NCBI GenBank assembly: GCA_900316365.1
Contig: ONCO01000007.1
Span: forward strand, 62,001-126,000
Source: an uncultured Erysipelotrichaceae bacterium
Lineage (GTDB): Bacteria; Bacillota_I; Bacilli_A; RFN20; CAG-826
Length of the DNA stretch: 64,000 nucleotides
Reading direction: 5' to 3'
Shown piece by piece: positions 16,752-25,260 of the stretch. Below the pieces are notes generated by a model. The model was not told the DNA's origin. It searched no databases and saw only the letters and a program-made list of their open reading frames with translations. The position numbers and the translations under genes were made by a program. The stretch's first letter is position 1. The number at the start of each line of letters is the position of its first letter.

Positions 16752-17316
16752 GGACGGGCAGGTCCATCACAAATCCGACTTCTCGTGCACGGGGCCGAAC
16801 CAGAAATGGACGACCGACGTGAGCCAATTCACCCTCCCGTGGGGGAAATGCTACCTGAGCCCCATAAAGGACATGTACGACGGCAGGATCGTCGCCTACG
16901 ACCTCAGCCTCCGCGCGGACATGTCGCAGGCCAAGAGGATGCTCGACAGGGCGTTCTCCCTCGGGTACGACCTGAGCGGCCTCATATTCCATTCCGACCA
17001 GGGCTGGCAATACCAGCAAAACTGGTACGTGGAGCGGCTGAGAGGCAGGGGGATCCTCCAATCGATGTCGAGGAAGGGCAACTGCCTCGACAACTGCATA
17101 ATGGAATCCTTCTTCGGCACGATGAAGAACGAGATGCTCTATGGGCACGAATCGGAATACCGGAGCTTCGAATCGTTCGCGAAGGCGGTCGAAGAGTACA
17201 TCGCCTGGTACAACAAGACGAGGATCAGGTACCAAAAGGGCATGAAAAAATGGATGCCCCCTTTGGCCTGCTTCGAGGCAAGCTTCGGTGGACATCCATG
17301 CGGAGCGTCGTTATGA
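16231..17316 (+). CDS. IS3-family transposase OrfB (integrase catalytic domain)
   Basis: A 361-residue frame starting MPKKKPKSPESLE. It begins with the leucine-zipper segment LERLRRENYMLTLENAYLKN, which in most relatives belongs to OrfA, then the HTH_21 region (GRYGVRRVAAELRSLG) and the DDE integrase core: Asp in KWTTDVSQF, Asp in IFHSDQGWQYQ and Glu in DNCIMESFFGTMKNE, all present. ATG 16231 follows AGGAAG and may be a reinitiation start; the frame is open back to 16132. The frame is +1 relative to OrfA, not the -1 usual in this family. Confidence 0.85.
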   Translation: MPKKKPKSPESLELERLRRENYMLTLENAYLKNLRALVESEERSRGAKPRQRYEAILQTKGEFEEAGLSELLSVAGLPKSTYFYEAKRRDFDAKNAGLIGEIERIFASSRGRYGVRRVAAELRSLGFAVNHKKVQRLMRKAGLSAKRKTVHYNSYRGSVGKVADDLIIAEYVRKDGQVHHKSDFSCTGPNQKWTTDVSQFTLPWGKCYLSPIKDMYDGRIVAYDLSLRADMSQAKRMLDRAFSLGYDLSGLIFHSDQGWQYQQNWYVERLRGRGILQSMSRKGNCLDNCIMESFFGTMKNEMLYGHESEYRSFESFAKAVEEYIAWYNKTRIRYQKGMKKWMPPLACFEASFGGHPCGASL

Positions 17317-17481
17317 TGGTTTCAATTCGGTCCAGCAAATTGGGTACACATCATTGCGGGGCGCCTTTTCCTTTACTATTCGCGTATGTGCGTGAAGATA
17401 GATTAAAATAGTCTCTATGAATTGGTGGTTTAAAGACAGAAAGAAAGGAGTAGCTCTGGCAAGTCCACGGCCATCGGAACA

Positions 17482-17877
17482 GTGGTGGCGGAAACCATCA
17501 ATAACATCGCCGCTTCTTTTGGCGAGAAGCAACCTCCGATCACCGATATGAATTCCTTTTTAGCCTTTTTCCGCAAGCTAGTCGGTCATTATGGGGCGTT
17601 TTTGCTTTTAGGAATCCCATCTTCCTTCTTTTTCCTTATCGGATTTAACAATAAATCATTAATGTGGTCTGTTCCTGTTAACTTCGTTCATGGTCTGTTC
17701 ATGGCTGCCCTGACTGAGTTTATTCAACTCTTCACCCCGGGTCGATTTGGGGCTTGGAGCGACATCGGGATCGACTTTGCGGGCTACTGCACTTCCAGTG
17801 TTATTATCTCAATCGTTTTCGTGGCGATTTACCTTACTCGTGGACGGCAAACTTTACCAGCGTCGAAAGATTGTTAA
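17482..17877 (+). CDS. VanZ-like membrane protein, 5' end probably damaged
   Basis: The frame encodes the last three membrane segments of a VanZ-family protein with the hallmark ALTEFIQLFTPGRFGAWSDIGIDFAGY. The family role is uncertain (VanZ gives low-level teicoplanin resistance). The frame is open back to 17434 and reads GKSTAIGTVVAETINN, typical of the loop after the first membrane helix, but that first helix is missing. A likely original start, ATG 17417, lies 7 bases after TAAAAT and is out of frame. The adjacent IS3 element suggests damage near its insertion point. Confidence 0.6.
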   Translation: MVAETINNIAASFGEKQPPITDMNSFLAFFRKLVGHYGAFLLLGIPSSFFFLIGFNNKSLMWSVPVNFVHGLFMAALTEFIQLFTPGRFGAWSDIGIDFAGYCTSSVIISIVFVAIYLTRGRQTLPASKDC

Positions 17878-17983
17878 TCTATCTAGGTAAAAACCGCAAA
17901 AAAGTAGGGTGACAATCGCAACTTTTACATCTTTTCAAAAATTGGTTTCGCCCTTATCATAGATGGATGGACGGACTTAGCTA

Positions 17984-19939
17984 ATGAAAGAATTCCTACT
18001 CCTAAATGGTTTTAATATTGCCGCTTTTATGTTGGCGCTCCTGATAATTGGCTATGTCATTCTCGGCGGCGGCCTTAAGAGTTTTCATAGGCGCGTTTTC
18101 CTCTATTTACTCTTACATATTTGCCTCTCTTCCCTCTTAGCGATGATTAGCTGGTTTATGCAGCCGTTCGTTAAAGTTTCCGATGGGCAAGGAGCTCTTT
18201 GGTATGTCAGAAAGATCATCGACTGCGCTTATTTCGGGGTCCATATCACCGAGGGCGCTTTCTTTACTTTCCATTTAGGCACTTATCTAGGCACCATGAC
18301 GTGGCGAAAGAGGTCGGTCTATTTCTGGTATCTCTTCCCCCTTGTGGTCGTTTATGCCCTAATATTGATTGATCCATTCTTCAATGTCCTTTTCACCTAT
18401 GTCCCGGTCGATGGTGTCTATGTTTATCAGCGTGGCCCATTCATGCTCCTTATCTACCTCGTCGCCTGCGCTTATTTCGTCCAAGGCGCGGTTATTCTCT
18501 TTATTTACCGTAAAGGCGTCTCCACCAAACTTAGGGTTAAGCTCTTATTCCTTTATTTATGCGCGCTTGTCGGTTTAGCGGTCCAAGGCATTAACGAGAA
18601 CATCCAGATCGAAATCTTCTGCGAGATGCTCGCCGCCTCGGGCTTATTGCTCCTTATCGAAGACCGCGATAAAGACGTCGAAGCCGCTAGCTTGGCCTTG
18701 AATAGAAACGCCCTTATCGCTGACTTCCGCCGCCTTATTTTGACTGAGCATAGATTCACCGCCATCCATATCTGTTTGGATAACATATCGCACTATGTAC
18801 GCGTTCTTTCCGTTGAAGATAGGACCAAGATGTTTAAAGTCATCGTCGATTTCCTTAAGAAGAACAGCGGTGCCGAAGACGTTTATCGTTCGGGTTTATC
18901 CAGTTTCCTTTTCATGCTCGATGGGCAAGATGAGAAACGCGTCCAAGCGGCGATTGATAAGATTCATGCCTTCTTCGCTAACGGGGTGAAGATTGATGAC
19001 TCCATCATCAACTTAGCGGCCACGGTGGCGATTGTTAGGGTTCCAGATGAGATTCCAACCCTCGATGCTCTATTCCAAGTTTTAGAGCTTCCTGAGAACC
19101 TCTCGAATAGAGATTTCGTCGTGGTGCAAGGGGAAGGCTTAGCCTTTGCTAAAAGAAGGCTGGCCGTTGAGAAAGCCATCCGCACGGCGATTAGAAAGAA
19201 TTCCTTCACCCTCTATTACCAACCAATCTATAACCCAAACACCAAGTCCATGGACTATGCCGAAGCCTTGGTTAGGCTCTTCGATCCTGAGGCAGGGGAA
19301 ATCCCGCCTGCGGAATTTATTCCGATTGCCGAGAAATGCGGCCTTATCTGCGAAGTAGGCCGTCAGCTCTTCTTAGAGGCCTGCGAATTCATCGAATCGA
19401 TCGACATGAAGAAATGCGGCCTTGAATTCATTGAGGTCAACTTATCGCCTCTTCAGCTTTATTGCGAAGGCTTAGCCCAGGATTTCCTTGCCATGATGGA
19501 AGAACACCATGTCGACCCGCATCATATCAATCTCGAGGTCACGGAAGCGGTGGCCCTTAAGTCCTCTAAGATCTGCCGGGAGAATGTCGCTATGTTGATG
19601 GAAAAAGGCGTCACCTTCTCTCTTGATGACTTTGGTTCTGGCTATGCCAACTTCCAGACCCTTGCCGCCCTTGATTTCAATAACATCAAGGTCGACATGG
19701 ATATCCTCCGCCTCATCAAGACCGATAGCTCCGCCAAACGAGTTTATGAGGCCGTGGTTAAATCCCTCCGCGATGATGTCGCCATCATCCAGGAAGGCGT
19801 TGAGACCCAGGAAGAACTCGATTACGTTTTGGGCATCAACCCAGCGATGCGAATCCAAGGATTCTATTTCTCCAAGCCTTTACCGGCCAAAGATTTCTTA
19901 GACTATCTCAAAGACTTCAAGGCAAATCCAAAGGAATAA
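17984..19939 (+). CDS. Membrane c-di-GMP phosphodiesterase (EAL) with degenerate GGDEF
   Basis: A 651-residue protein. Residues 1-230 hold about seven membrane helices, like a 7TM sensor domain. Residues about 245-385 form a GGDEF-like fold in which the catalytic motif is replaced by RSGLSSF, so it should not make c-di-GMP. Residues about 395-645 are an EAL domain with AEALVR, EVNLSP, LEVTEA, DDFGSGYANF, IKVD, EGVET and QGFYFSKPL, all key residues present, so it should hydrolyse c-di-GMP to pGpG. It points to c-di-GMP signalling in this organism, possibly tied to the surface-protein operon at 25 kb. Confidence 0.9.
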   Translation: MKEFLLLNGFNIAAFMLALLIIGYVILGGGLKSFHRRVFLYLLLHICLSSLLAMISWFMQPFVKVSDGQGALWYVRKIIDCAYFGVHITEGAFFTFHLGTYLGTMTWRKRSVYFWYLFPLVVVYALILIDPFFNVLFTYVPVDGVYVYQRGPFMLLIYLVACAYFVQGAVILFIYRKGVSTKLRVKLLFLYLCALVGLAVQGINENIQIEIFCEMLAASGLLLLIEDRDKDVEAASLALNRNALIADFRRLILTEHRFTAIHICLDNISHYVRVLSVEDRTKMFKVIVDFLKKNSGAEDVYRSGLSSFLFMLDGQDEKRVQAAIDKIHAFFANGVKIDDSIINLAATVAIVRVPDEIPTLDALFQVLELPENLSNRDFVVVQGEGLAFAKRRLAVEKAIRTAIRKNSFTLYYQPIYNPNTKSMDYAEALVRLFDPEAGEIPPAEFIPIAEKCGLICEVGRQLFLEACEFIESIDMKKCGLEFIEVNLSPLQLYCEGLAQDFLAMMEEHHVDPHHINLEVTEAVALKSSKICRENVAMLMEKGVTFSLDDFGSGYANFQTLAALDFNNIKVDMDILRLIKTDSSAKRVYEAVVKSLRDDVAIIQEGVETQEELDYVLGINPAMRIQGFYFSKPLPAKDFLDYLKDFKANPKE

Positions 19940-19942
19940 GTA

Positions 19943-20584
19943 TTAATATTCGAACAGATCTTCAATTTTGCAGTGCAATGTTTTCGACAGTTTTAAGAGC
20001 GTATCCGCTTGAGCTTTATTGATGTCGTTGCGACGTTGCTCATACATTTGAATCGACCTTAAATCCACTTGGGAAATCGTCGCTAAGGCTGCTTGGGTTA
20101 GCCCACAGGAAAGCCTTAGGGTTTTTAGGTTCGTCTCGCATTCCTTTTCTTTCAATCGCCTAATTCCTAAATCGATGAATTTTTGGATATCGGCCTCGTG
20201 AAGTGCCTCGTATAACTCGAGCACGGACTGGATTGGGAAAAACCTATTGATTTTGAAAAACGATTGGCCGCATTCGTATTGGAGTCTTGCCAAAGCCCAA
20301 CCGGCCCAATAGCACTGATCATCATTCGCGGCTGAAGTTTTTGCTAAAAGCTTGTCTTCGTTAGTGGGGCCGGTGTCGATGAGTATGTCCAAATAATCTC
20401 TTCCAGAATAGCCGGCAAGGTATTTTGGGTTGGCCATTTCGATTTCTCTAGCCACCACCGAAGAGGCGAAGATCTCCCAAATAACGATTGGATTAAAACC
20501 GCATTTAAAGGCATATTCGAGCATCGTGCCGAGATTATCGCTGACGTCTTCTAGGTATGTGTGATCGTATGGTTTAATCTTCAT
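19943..20584 (-). CDS. HTH protein paired with DUF3990, probable antitoxin
   Basis: A 213-residue protein. The N-terminal 145 residues are helical (YWAGWALARLQYECGQSF..) and not a known enzyme; the C-terminus is an XRE helix-turn-helix (about 150-205, LRLSCGLTQAALATISQVDL). It overlaps the upstream DUF3990 gene by 11 bases and its ribosome site GGAGGAGG lies inside that gene, so translation is coupled. In such pairs the DNA-binding member normally neutralises the partner and represses the operon. The antitoxin role is inferred. Confidence 0.75.
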   Translation of the reverse strand: MKIKPYDHTYLEDVSDNLGTMLEYAFKCGFNPIVIWEIFASSVVAREIEMANPKYLAGYSGRDYLDILIDTGPTNEDKLLAKTSAANDDQCYWAGWALARLQYECGQSFFKINRFFPIQSVLELYEALHEADIQKFIDLGIRRLKEKECETNLKTLRLSCGLTQAALATISQVDLRSIQMYEQRRNDINKAQADTLLKLSKTLHCKIEDLFEY

Positions 20585-21242
20585 CGCGCGCCTCCTCCCT
20601 CATGATGTCGTTGATATATTTTTCGTCTTTGGCGTGATCGCTAAAACTCGTGTCATAGTCTTTTCTGGCCTTAAGGTCTCTAGTGGCTCTTTTCGCATAA
20701 TAGACTTTAACGTCAACGGCTTCGCTTTCTAGGAAGGACAAAGCGTCAAAGGCTTTTTCGCTTATCAAAACGATTTGCTTGCCCAATTCACCGAGCTTCA
20801 TGGCGAGGGAAAGTTTTTGGATGGAGATGGTGTTGTTTAAGAAGTCCTTGGCGAAGCGGAAATAAGAGTCGTCTGCTCTATAGCCAATGACGACGTCATA
20901 TTGACTGACGTCGATGTAATACTTGTTAATCAGGAAAGCTCTCGCCTCTTTGGCGATCGGGGAATTCACGTAGAAGGAACGGAAACGGACGAGAATCGCC
21001 ATCCAGTTGAGAATGGAATATTTTTCGTCGGTGAGATCCAGAATTCTAAGCCCGTTTAGGTTAAGCTCATACTTATTCGCGAATCCGTTGGTTTGGCTAT
21101 CGACTGAAGCCCATTCCTTTGCGAGTTCGACGCTCTCTGTGCAATAGAAACCTAAGCCATAGTCGTTATATGGCTTCCCCATTCCAAAGGTGGGTTTTTC
21201 TATGGTGTTGGTTGAGCCGTGATAGATGATTCGTTTTTCCAT
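20574..21242 (-). CDS. DUF3990 protein (ADP-ribosyltransferase-like fold), probable toxin
   Basis: A 222-residue protein beginning MEKRIIYHGSTNTIEKP. The pattern YHGS (residues 7-10), then GLGFYCTE and AKEWA, matches DUF3990, which resembles the ADP-ribosyltransferase fold in which a Tyr-His-Gly element binds NAD. No experimental function can be read from sequence. ATG 21242 is chosen because it starts the domain and follows GGGGGAAA. The gene has its own promoter with a palindrome in the spacer and is coupled to an HTH gene, which together look like a toxin-antitoxin module. Confidence 0.75.
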   Translation of the reverse strand: MEKRIIYHGSTNTIEKPTFGMGKPYNDYGLGFYCTESVELAKEWASVDSQTNGFANKYELNLNGLRILDLTDEKYSILNWMAILVRFRSFYVNSPIAKEARAFLINKYYIDVSQYDVVIGYRADDSYFRFAKDFLNNTISIQKLSLAMKLGELGKQIVLISEKAFDALSFLESEAVDVKVYYAKRATRDLKARKDYDTSFSDHAKDEKYINDIMREEARDED

Positions 21243-21261
21243 AGAGATTTCCCCCAACACC

Positions 21262-21290
21262 ATTGTATCATTGTAATGATAGTTAGTTAA
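21262..21290 (-). promoter_or_regulatory. Promoter of the DUF3990/HTH operon with an internal palindrome
   Basis: On the minus strand TTAACT (21290-21285), 17-base spacer, TACAAT (21267-21262). The 16-base palindrome TATCATT-GT-AATGATA (21266-21281) fills the spacer and touches the -10 box. It is the natural operator for the HTH protein of the operon. Confidence 0.65.
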
Positions 21291-21311
21291 TGAAAACGTT
21301 AATTTGGGCAA

Positions 21312-21347
21312 TATAAAAAGGTTCCCTTTTTTCGCGAGGGAACCTTT
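21312..21347 (-). terminator. Terminator after the ABC exporter gene
   Basis: An 11-bp perfect stem AAAGGTTCCCT with AGGGAACCTTT (loop 9) is followed on the minus strand by TTTTTAT. Confidence 0.88.
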
Positions 21348-21352
21348 CTTCG

Positions 21353-24157
21353 TTATTCGGTGCGGAGAGCGACGACAGGATCTTGTTTTGCCGCGGCTCT
21401 GGCTGGCACGATGCCAGCGAACATCGTTAAGAGAATGCTGATGGCAAAGACGATGACGGCGCTGACCAAGCTGAGGTTGGCGATCATGCCAAGCCCGAAG
21501 CTCGCGCCAACGGTTAGGTTGAGGATGAGCTCTAAGAGATAGGTGAGGGCTAAGCCGAAGGCGCCGCTTAAACCACCAATGATGAGGGTCTCCGCGTTGA
21601 ATAAGTGGGAGACGTCGCGTTTACGGCCACCAAGGGATCTGATGACACCGATTTCCTTAACGCGCTCCATGACGGAGACGTAGGTGATGATGCCAATCAT
21701 GACCGTCGAGACGACGAGGGATAAGGCCGTGAAGGCGATAAGGGCGACGGTGATCATGGTGATGACGTCGTTGATGATGTTGATGATGATGGCGAGGTTG
21801 TCGGTGTACCTGATCTCGGTGCGGTCTTCTTTGTGCAAGACTTTGCCAGTCGATAAGGTGATATCGCCTTCCGCTTCCCACTTATCGAGATAATCGGTGA
21901 CCATGTATTTGTCATCGAAGGAACGTGGGTAGATGGAGATGCTATTCGGGATTTCGGAACCACCGACGTCATGTAGAGATAAGGTCGCGGTCCTGATGGA
22001 GGTCTTTGGGCCTTCGCTGCCGGTATTTCCGCCTAAGGTGGAACCGAGCATATCCATGAGTCCGCTCAAGGAGTTCTCAGAGCCATAGAGGGCGACGCCA
22101 TCATAGGTGTTGACGGTCGAGGAGCCAATGCCGTCCGGGAAGTCGACGGAATAGGTGTAGGTGATACCGGAATTGATTGGGACGCTGGTGCCGTTATCAA
22201 GTTCCATCGTGCCGTAATAGGAGGCGACGGAATCCGCGTCGGTGCCGTCAGTCTTGTCGTGGATGTAGTTGGCGATCTCGGAGTCCTTGTTGTCCTGAAT
22301 GTACTTCTCGACGAAGGACTTGGTGAAATATAAGCCGGAATCGAGGGAGCCATAACGGACGGACTCTTTCGGGGTCAAAATGCCAACAATCTTCATCTCC
22401 ATCCCATTGGCCATAGAATCATTAGCCATGTAATGGTAGTCGAAGGTCCTCTGGTCTAAGACGGAGGAGTCGAGCTTGGTGAGCACGCTATTGTTTGGAT
22501 AATAGGTGTAGGTCTTATTCATCAAGGTCTCGAAGGAGATCTTGTTCTGCTTTTCCCAAAGTTCTGGGCTGAATTTGTCATTCTGCTCGCTGAACTTGTA
22601 GATGGCGTTCGCGAATTCGTCCTGGCTGTAATAGCCAAGGAGGGTGAGGGTGAACTCGCTTAAGGCGTTCTTGTGGTTAAGGACGATGACCATTTCGTCT
22701 TCCTTTTCCGGGAGTTTGCCTCTTAAGACGTCATATTGGTTAAGGATGTATTTATTGTCATCGAGGATCTGGCCGATGGAGTCGGTGTAGGAGTCGACCA
22801 TGGAGGCATAGCTCTTATAGTCGCCGTTATTGACGTTCTCCAAGACGGTCTTGCAGAAGTTGGTGATCGCGGTGATGGAATAACGTTGGGAGGCACGCTC
22901 AGAATCGGAGTAGCCCGCAAGACGGATATCCGCGTGGGTGTAGAAGTTGTTCTTCACGTTGATGCCATAGTCTTCCTTGACGGCCGCGTAATAGTCCTTC
23001 GGCATGTCATGGATGAATTGGACATAATCCTCATCGATTTTGTTGGAGACCATCGCATTCTGCATGGAATTGGAACGCTTGACCAAGGTCTCTGACATGA
23101 ATTCGACGTCGATCATGCCGTCTTTATAGGATTCAAAGACCAAGCCCGCGTTAGAGGATGTGCCGCTATTTCCGCCAGAGACGAGGGAGGCGAGGTCCAT
23201 GCCGGATTGGGCGATCTGGATTGGGTTACCGGAGAGCATATCGTCCTGCATGGATTGGATATAGCCGGTGACGCCCTGGGAGACCGCTAAAACGGCGGAG
23301 ACACCGACGATACCGATGGAAGAGGCAACGGCAATCAAAGCAGTGCGTTTGCCCTTGGATAAGAGGTTTTTAGCCGAGAGTCTAAAGGCGGTAAACCAGC
23401 TCATCTTGGCCTTTTCCTGGGCAAGCTGCTCCGCGCTCTTTTCGACGGCTTTCGCAGTCTCTTTCGCCTCCTCTTCGAAGGTGTATGGATTGCTATCATC
23501 CACGACCTTTCCGTCTAAAAGACGGATGATACGGGTAGAATACTTCTCCGCGATGTCTGGGTTATGGGTGACCATGATGACCAGCTTCTCTTTGGAAATC
23601 TCTTTGATGAGGTCCATGATCTGGACGCTGGTTTCGGAGTCAAGCGCGCCGGTTGGTTCGTCAGCGAGGAGGATCTCTGGCTCATTGACGAGGGCGCGGG
23701 CAATCGCGACTCTTTGGCACTGACCGCCAGAAAGCTGGTTTGGCTTTTTGGAATACATTCCCTTTAAGCCGACTTTGTCTAACGCTTCCCTGGCTTTGGC
23801 GACTCTTTCCTCTTTGGACATGCCGGCGATCGTTAAGGCAAGCTCAACGTTCTCCTCGATGTTCTGGTGAGGGATGAGGTTATAGGACTGGAAGATAAAA
23901 CCGATGCGGTGGTTTCTATAGACGTCCCAGTCACGGTCATTGAATTTCTTGGTGGAGATACCGGAGATTACAAGGTCGCCGGTGGTGTAGTGGTCTAAGC
24001 CGCCGATGATATTTAAAGCGGTGGTCTTACCGCATCCAGAAGGACCGAGGATTGAGACGAACTCGCTCTTACGGAAAGCGAGGGAGATGCCTTTTAAGGC
24101 CTCAACCTTCATATCTTTGGTCGCGTAGACCTTGGTAATGTTATCGAGTTTTAGCAT
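21353..24157 (-). CDS. ABC transporter, fused ATPase and FtsX-type permease (MacB-like)
   Basis: A 934-residue fusion. The N-terminal ATPase (about 1-220) has GPSGCGKT at 38-45, LSGGQCQRVAIARAL and ADEPTGALDSE. A membrane helix at about 270-292 leads to a large extracytoplasmic domain (about 300-785, polar and Ser/Asp/Tyr rich), followed by three membrane helices in the FtsX core (ERVKEIGVIRSLGGRKRDV loop) to the C-terminus. Such fusions export peptides, toxins or antibiotics. The start TAATG overlaps the upstream MarR gene, which probably controls it. Confidence 0.92.
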   Translation of the reverse strand: MLKLDNITKVYATKDMKVEALKGISLAFRKSEFVSILGPSGCGKTTALNIIGGLDHYTTGDLVISGISTKKFNDRDWDVYRNHRIGFIFQSYNLIPHQNIEENVELALTIAGMSKEERVAKAREALDKVGLKGMYSKKPNQLSGGQCQRVAIARALVNEPEILLADEPTGALDSETSVQIMDLIKEISKEKLVIMVTHNPDIAEKYSTRIIRLLDGKVVDDSNPYTFEEEAKETAKAVEKSAEQLAQEKAKMSWFTAFRLSAKNLLSKGKRTALIAVASSIGIVGVSAVLAVSQGVTGYIQSMQDDMLSGNPIQIAQSGMDLASLVSGGNSGTSSNAGLVFESYKDGMIDVEFMSETLVKRSNSMQNAMVSNKIDEDYVQFIHDMPKDYYAAVKEDYGINVKNNFYTHADIRLAGYSDSERASQRYSITAITNFCKTVLENVNNGDYKSYASMVDSYTDSIGQILDDNKYILNQYDVLRGKLPEKEDEMVIVLNHKNALSEFTLTLLGYYSQDEFANAIYKFSEQNDKFSPELWEKQNKISFETLMNKTYTYYPNNSVLTKLDSSVLDQRTFDYHYMANDSMANGMEMKIVGILTPKESVRYGSLDSGLYFTKSFVEKYIQDNKDSEIANYIHDKTDGTDADSVASYYGTMELDNGTSVPINSGITYTYSVDFPDGIGSSTVNTYDGVALYGSENSLSGLMDMLGSTLGGNTGSEGPKTSIRTATLSLHDVGGSEIPNSISIYPRSFDDKYMVTDYLDKWEAEGDITLSTGKVLHKEDRTEIRYTDNLAIIINIINDVITMITVALIAFTALSLVVSTVMIGIITYVSVMERVKEIGVIRSLGGRKRDVSHLFNAETLIIGGLSGAFGLALTYLLELILNLTVGASFGLGMIANLSLVSAVIVFAISILLTMFAGIVPARAAAKQDPVVALRTE

Positions 24158-24594
24158 TAGCAGACCTCCTTGCTTCTAAGGAAAGTTATGGCGTCATCGA
24201 CGTCTTTGATGAATGATTCGATCTTCTCTTTGCCGAAATGCTCACAAAGGAGGGAGGCGACTAAGAGGAGACGGTTACGATATGTTTCGACTTCTTTCTT
24301 GCCGCTTTTGGTTAAGCGGACGAAGACACGGCGGTGGTCGCCATGCTTATGGAAGCGTTCTAAGGTGCCTTTCTTCTCACCCGCGTTGATGATGGCTGTG
24401 ATGCGGCTTGGACGGCAGCCGACATGGCTGACGAGCTCACTAACGGAGGCTCCTTCAGGGCGTTGATACAAATAGCCGAAGGCAATCGCCGGGGCGCTGG
24501 TCATGGCTGAGATTTTGGATAAAGATTCGACATCGAGCACATCGCTAAAGCGATGGAGGGTGTTGGAGCAATAGCTTCTTTCTTCTTCTGTCAT
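24157..24594 (-). CDS. MarR-family transcriptional regulator
   Basis: A 145-residue winged helix-turn-helix dimer. The recognition region is SVSELVSHVGCRPSRITAII and the wing is KKGTLERFHKHGDHRRVFVRLT, carrying the family DxRR element (DHRR). Long N- and C-terminal helices form the dimer interface. AAGGAG precedes the ATG. Two identical-pattern palindromes lie directly upstream, so it should repress its own operon, and its stop overlaps the start of the exporter gene. Confidence 0.9.
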   Translation of the reverse strand: MTEEERSYCSNTLHRFSDVLDVESLSKISAMTSAPAIAFGYLYQRPEGASVSELVSHVGCRPSRITAIINAGEKKGTLERFHKHGDHRRVFVRLTKSGKKEVETYRNRLLLVASLLCEHFGKEKIESFIKDVDDAITFLRSKEVC

Positions 24595-24608
24595 TGCAAT
24601 ATTCTCCT

Positions 24609-24637
24609 TTCACACGGTGAATAGTTCACATCGTGAA
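24609..24637 (-). promoter_or_regulatory. Two tandem operators for the MarR regulator
   Basis: TTCACACGGTGAA (24609-24621) and TTCACATCGTGAA (24625-24637) share the palindrome TTCAC-n3-GTGAA and are separated by TAG, giving 16 bp centre to centre. The promoter-proximal copy touches the -10 box. Confidence 0.75.
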
Positions 24638-24664
24638 ATATACTCCTTTTTAAAAGGGTGACAA
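24637..24664 (-). promoter_or_regulatory. Promoter of the marR-ABC exporter operon
   Basis: On the minus strand TTGTCA (24664-24659), 16-base spacer, TATATT (24642-24637), with the two palindromes just downstream. Confidence 0.6.
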
Positions 24665-24762
24665 GAAGAATGCACTTTCAAAGAAAAGGGACTTTTAAAT
24701 AAGTAACCTTTCCCCTCTTCCTTGAATTAGAATTAGAGCCGAAATTGAAAGGATTATTGAAT

Positions 24763-25242
24763 ATGGCAAAAGCTAAAAAGATTTCCAAAGCCAACCATTC
24801 GTTGTTGCTTGCGATTGTCTTCATGATCTTCGGTGTCTGCTTAATGTTCGGCGGCTTTGGCGCCGCCCACAACGTTCTCGGCATCACCTTCACGGTCATG
24901 GGCATCGTCCTCATCGTCCTCGGCGTTCTTAACGCGGTGATCGGCATGATCCCGTTCGCGGTCGCCGAACTCCTCCTCGGCGTACTTATGATCGTCTTCG
25001 CCTGGACCTTAACCTGGGTGGCCTTCCTCGTCATCGGCGCCGGCTTGATGAATAAGCGTGGCAACCAACTCGTCAACATCATTGACTTCGTCATCGGTCT
25101 CCTTCTCATCCTCAATGCGGTCGGTTATAACATCCACACCGACATGGCTTGGGTTGCGGTGGCCCTCAACGTTGTCACCATCGTTGCTGGCGCGCTCCTC
25201 TTCGTCGATGGTCTCTTACTACTCATCGGCAGCAAGAAATAA
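24763..25242 (+). CDS. Small hydrophobic membrane protein
   Basis: A 159-residue protein with about five or six membrane helices from residue 13 to 156 and almost no polar domain, with a short basic N-terminus (MAKAKKISKAN). It resembles HdeD-like or DUF308-type proteins in hydrophobicity pattern, but no motif fixes this. ATG 24763 is preferred because GAAAGGA lies about 10 bases upstream. It is divergent from marR and ends at a terminator. Confidence 0.7.
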   Translation: MAKAKKISKANHSLLLAIVFMIFGVCLMFGGFGAAHNVLGITFTVMGIVLIVLGVLNAVIGMIPFAVAELLLGVLMIVFAWTLTWVAFLVIGAGLMNKRGNQLVNIIDFVIGLLLILNAVGYNIHTDMAWVAVALNVVTIVAGALLFVDGLLLLIGSKK

Positions 25243-25260
25243 GCTAATCAATTCTCCCTG

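Larger units (their letters stand above)
15840..17360 (+). mobile_element. IS3-family insertion sequence
   Basis: About 1.5 kb holding orfA and orfB of an IS3-family (IS150-like) element, with richer G+C and different codon choice (AGG, GGG, CTG) from the flanks. The probable ends are imperfectly inverted: the left side (about 15842-15863) and the complement of the right side (about 17330-17355) share CCC, TTTG and GCTGGA. No clear target duplication is seen, so the edges are approximate. It sits between the SPFH operon and a vanZ-like gene. Confidence 0.8.

Noticed and set aside
16321-17295. Long minus-strand open frame (324 codons) opposite the transposase
   Set aside because: It is the reverse complement shadow of OrfB, which has all DDE motifs; no ribosome site and no recognisable domain.
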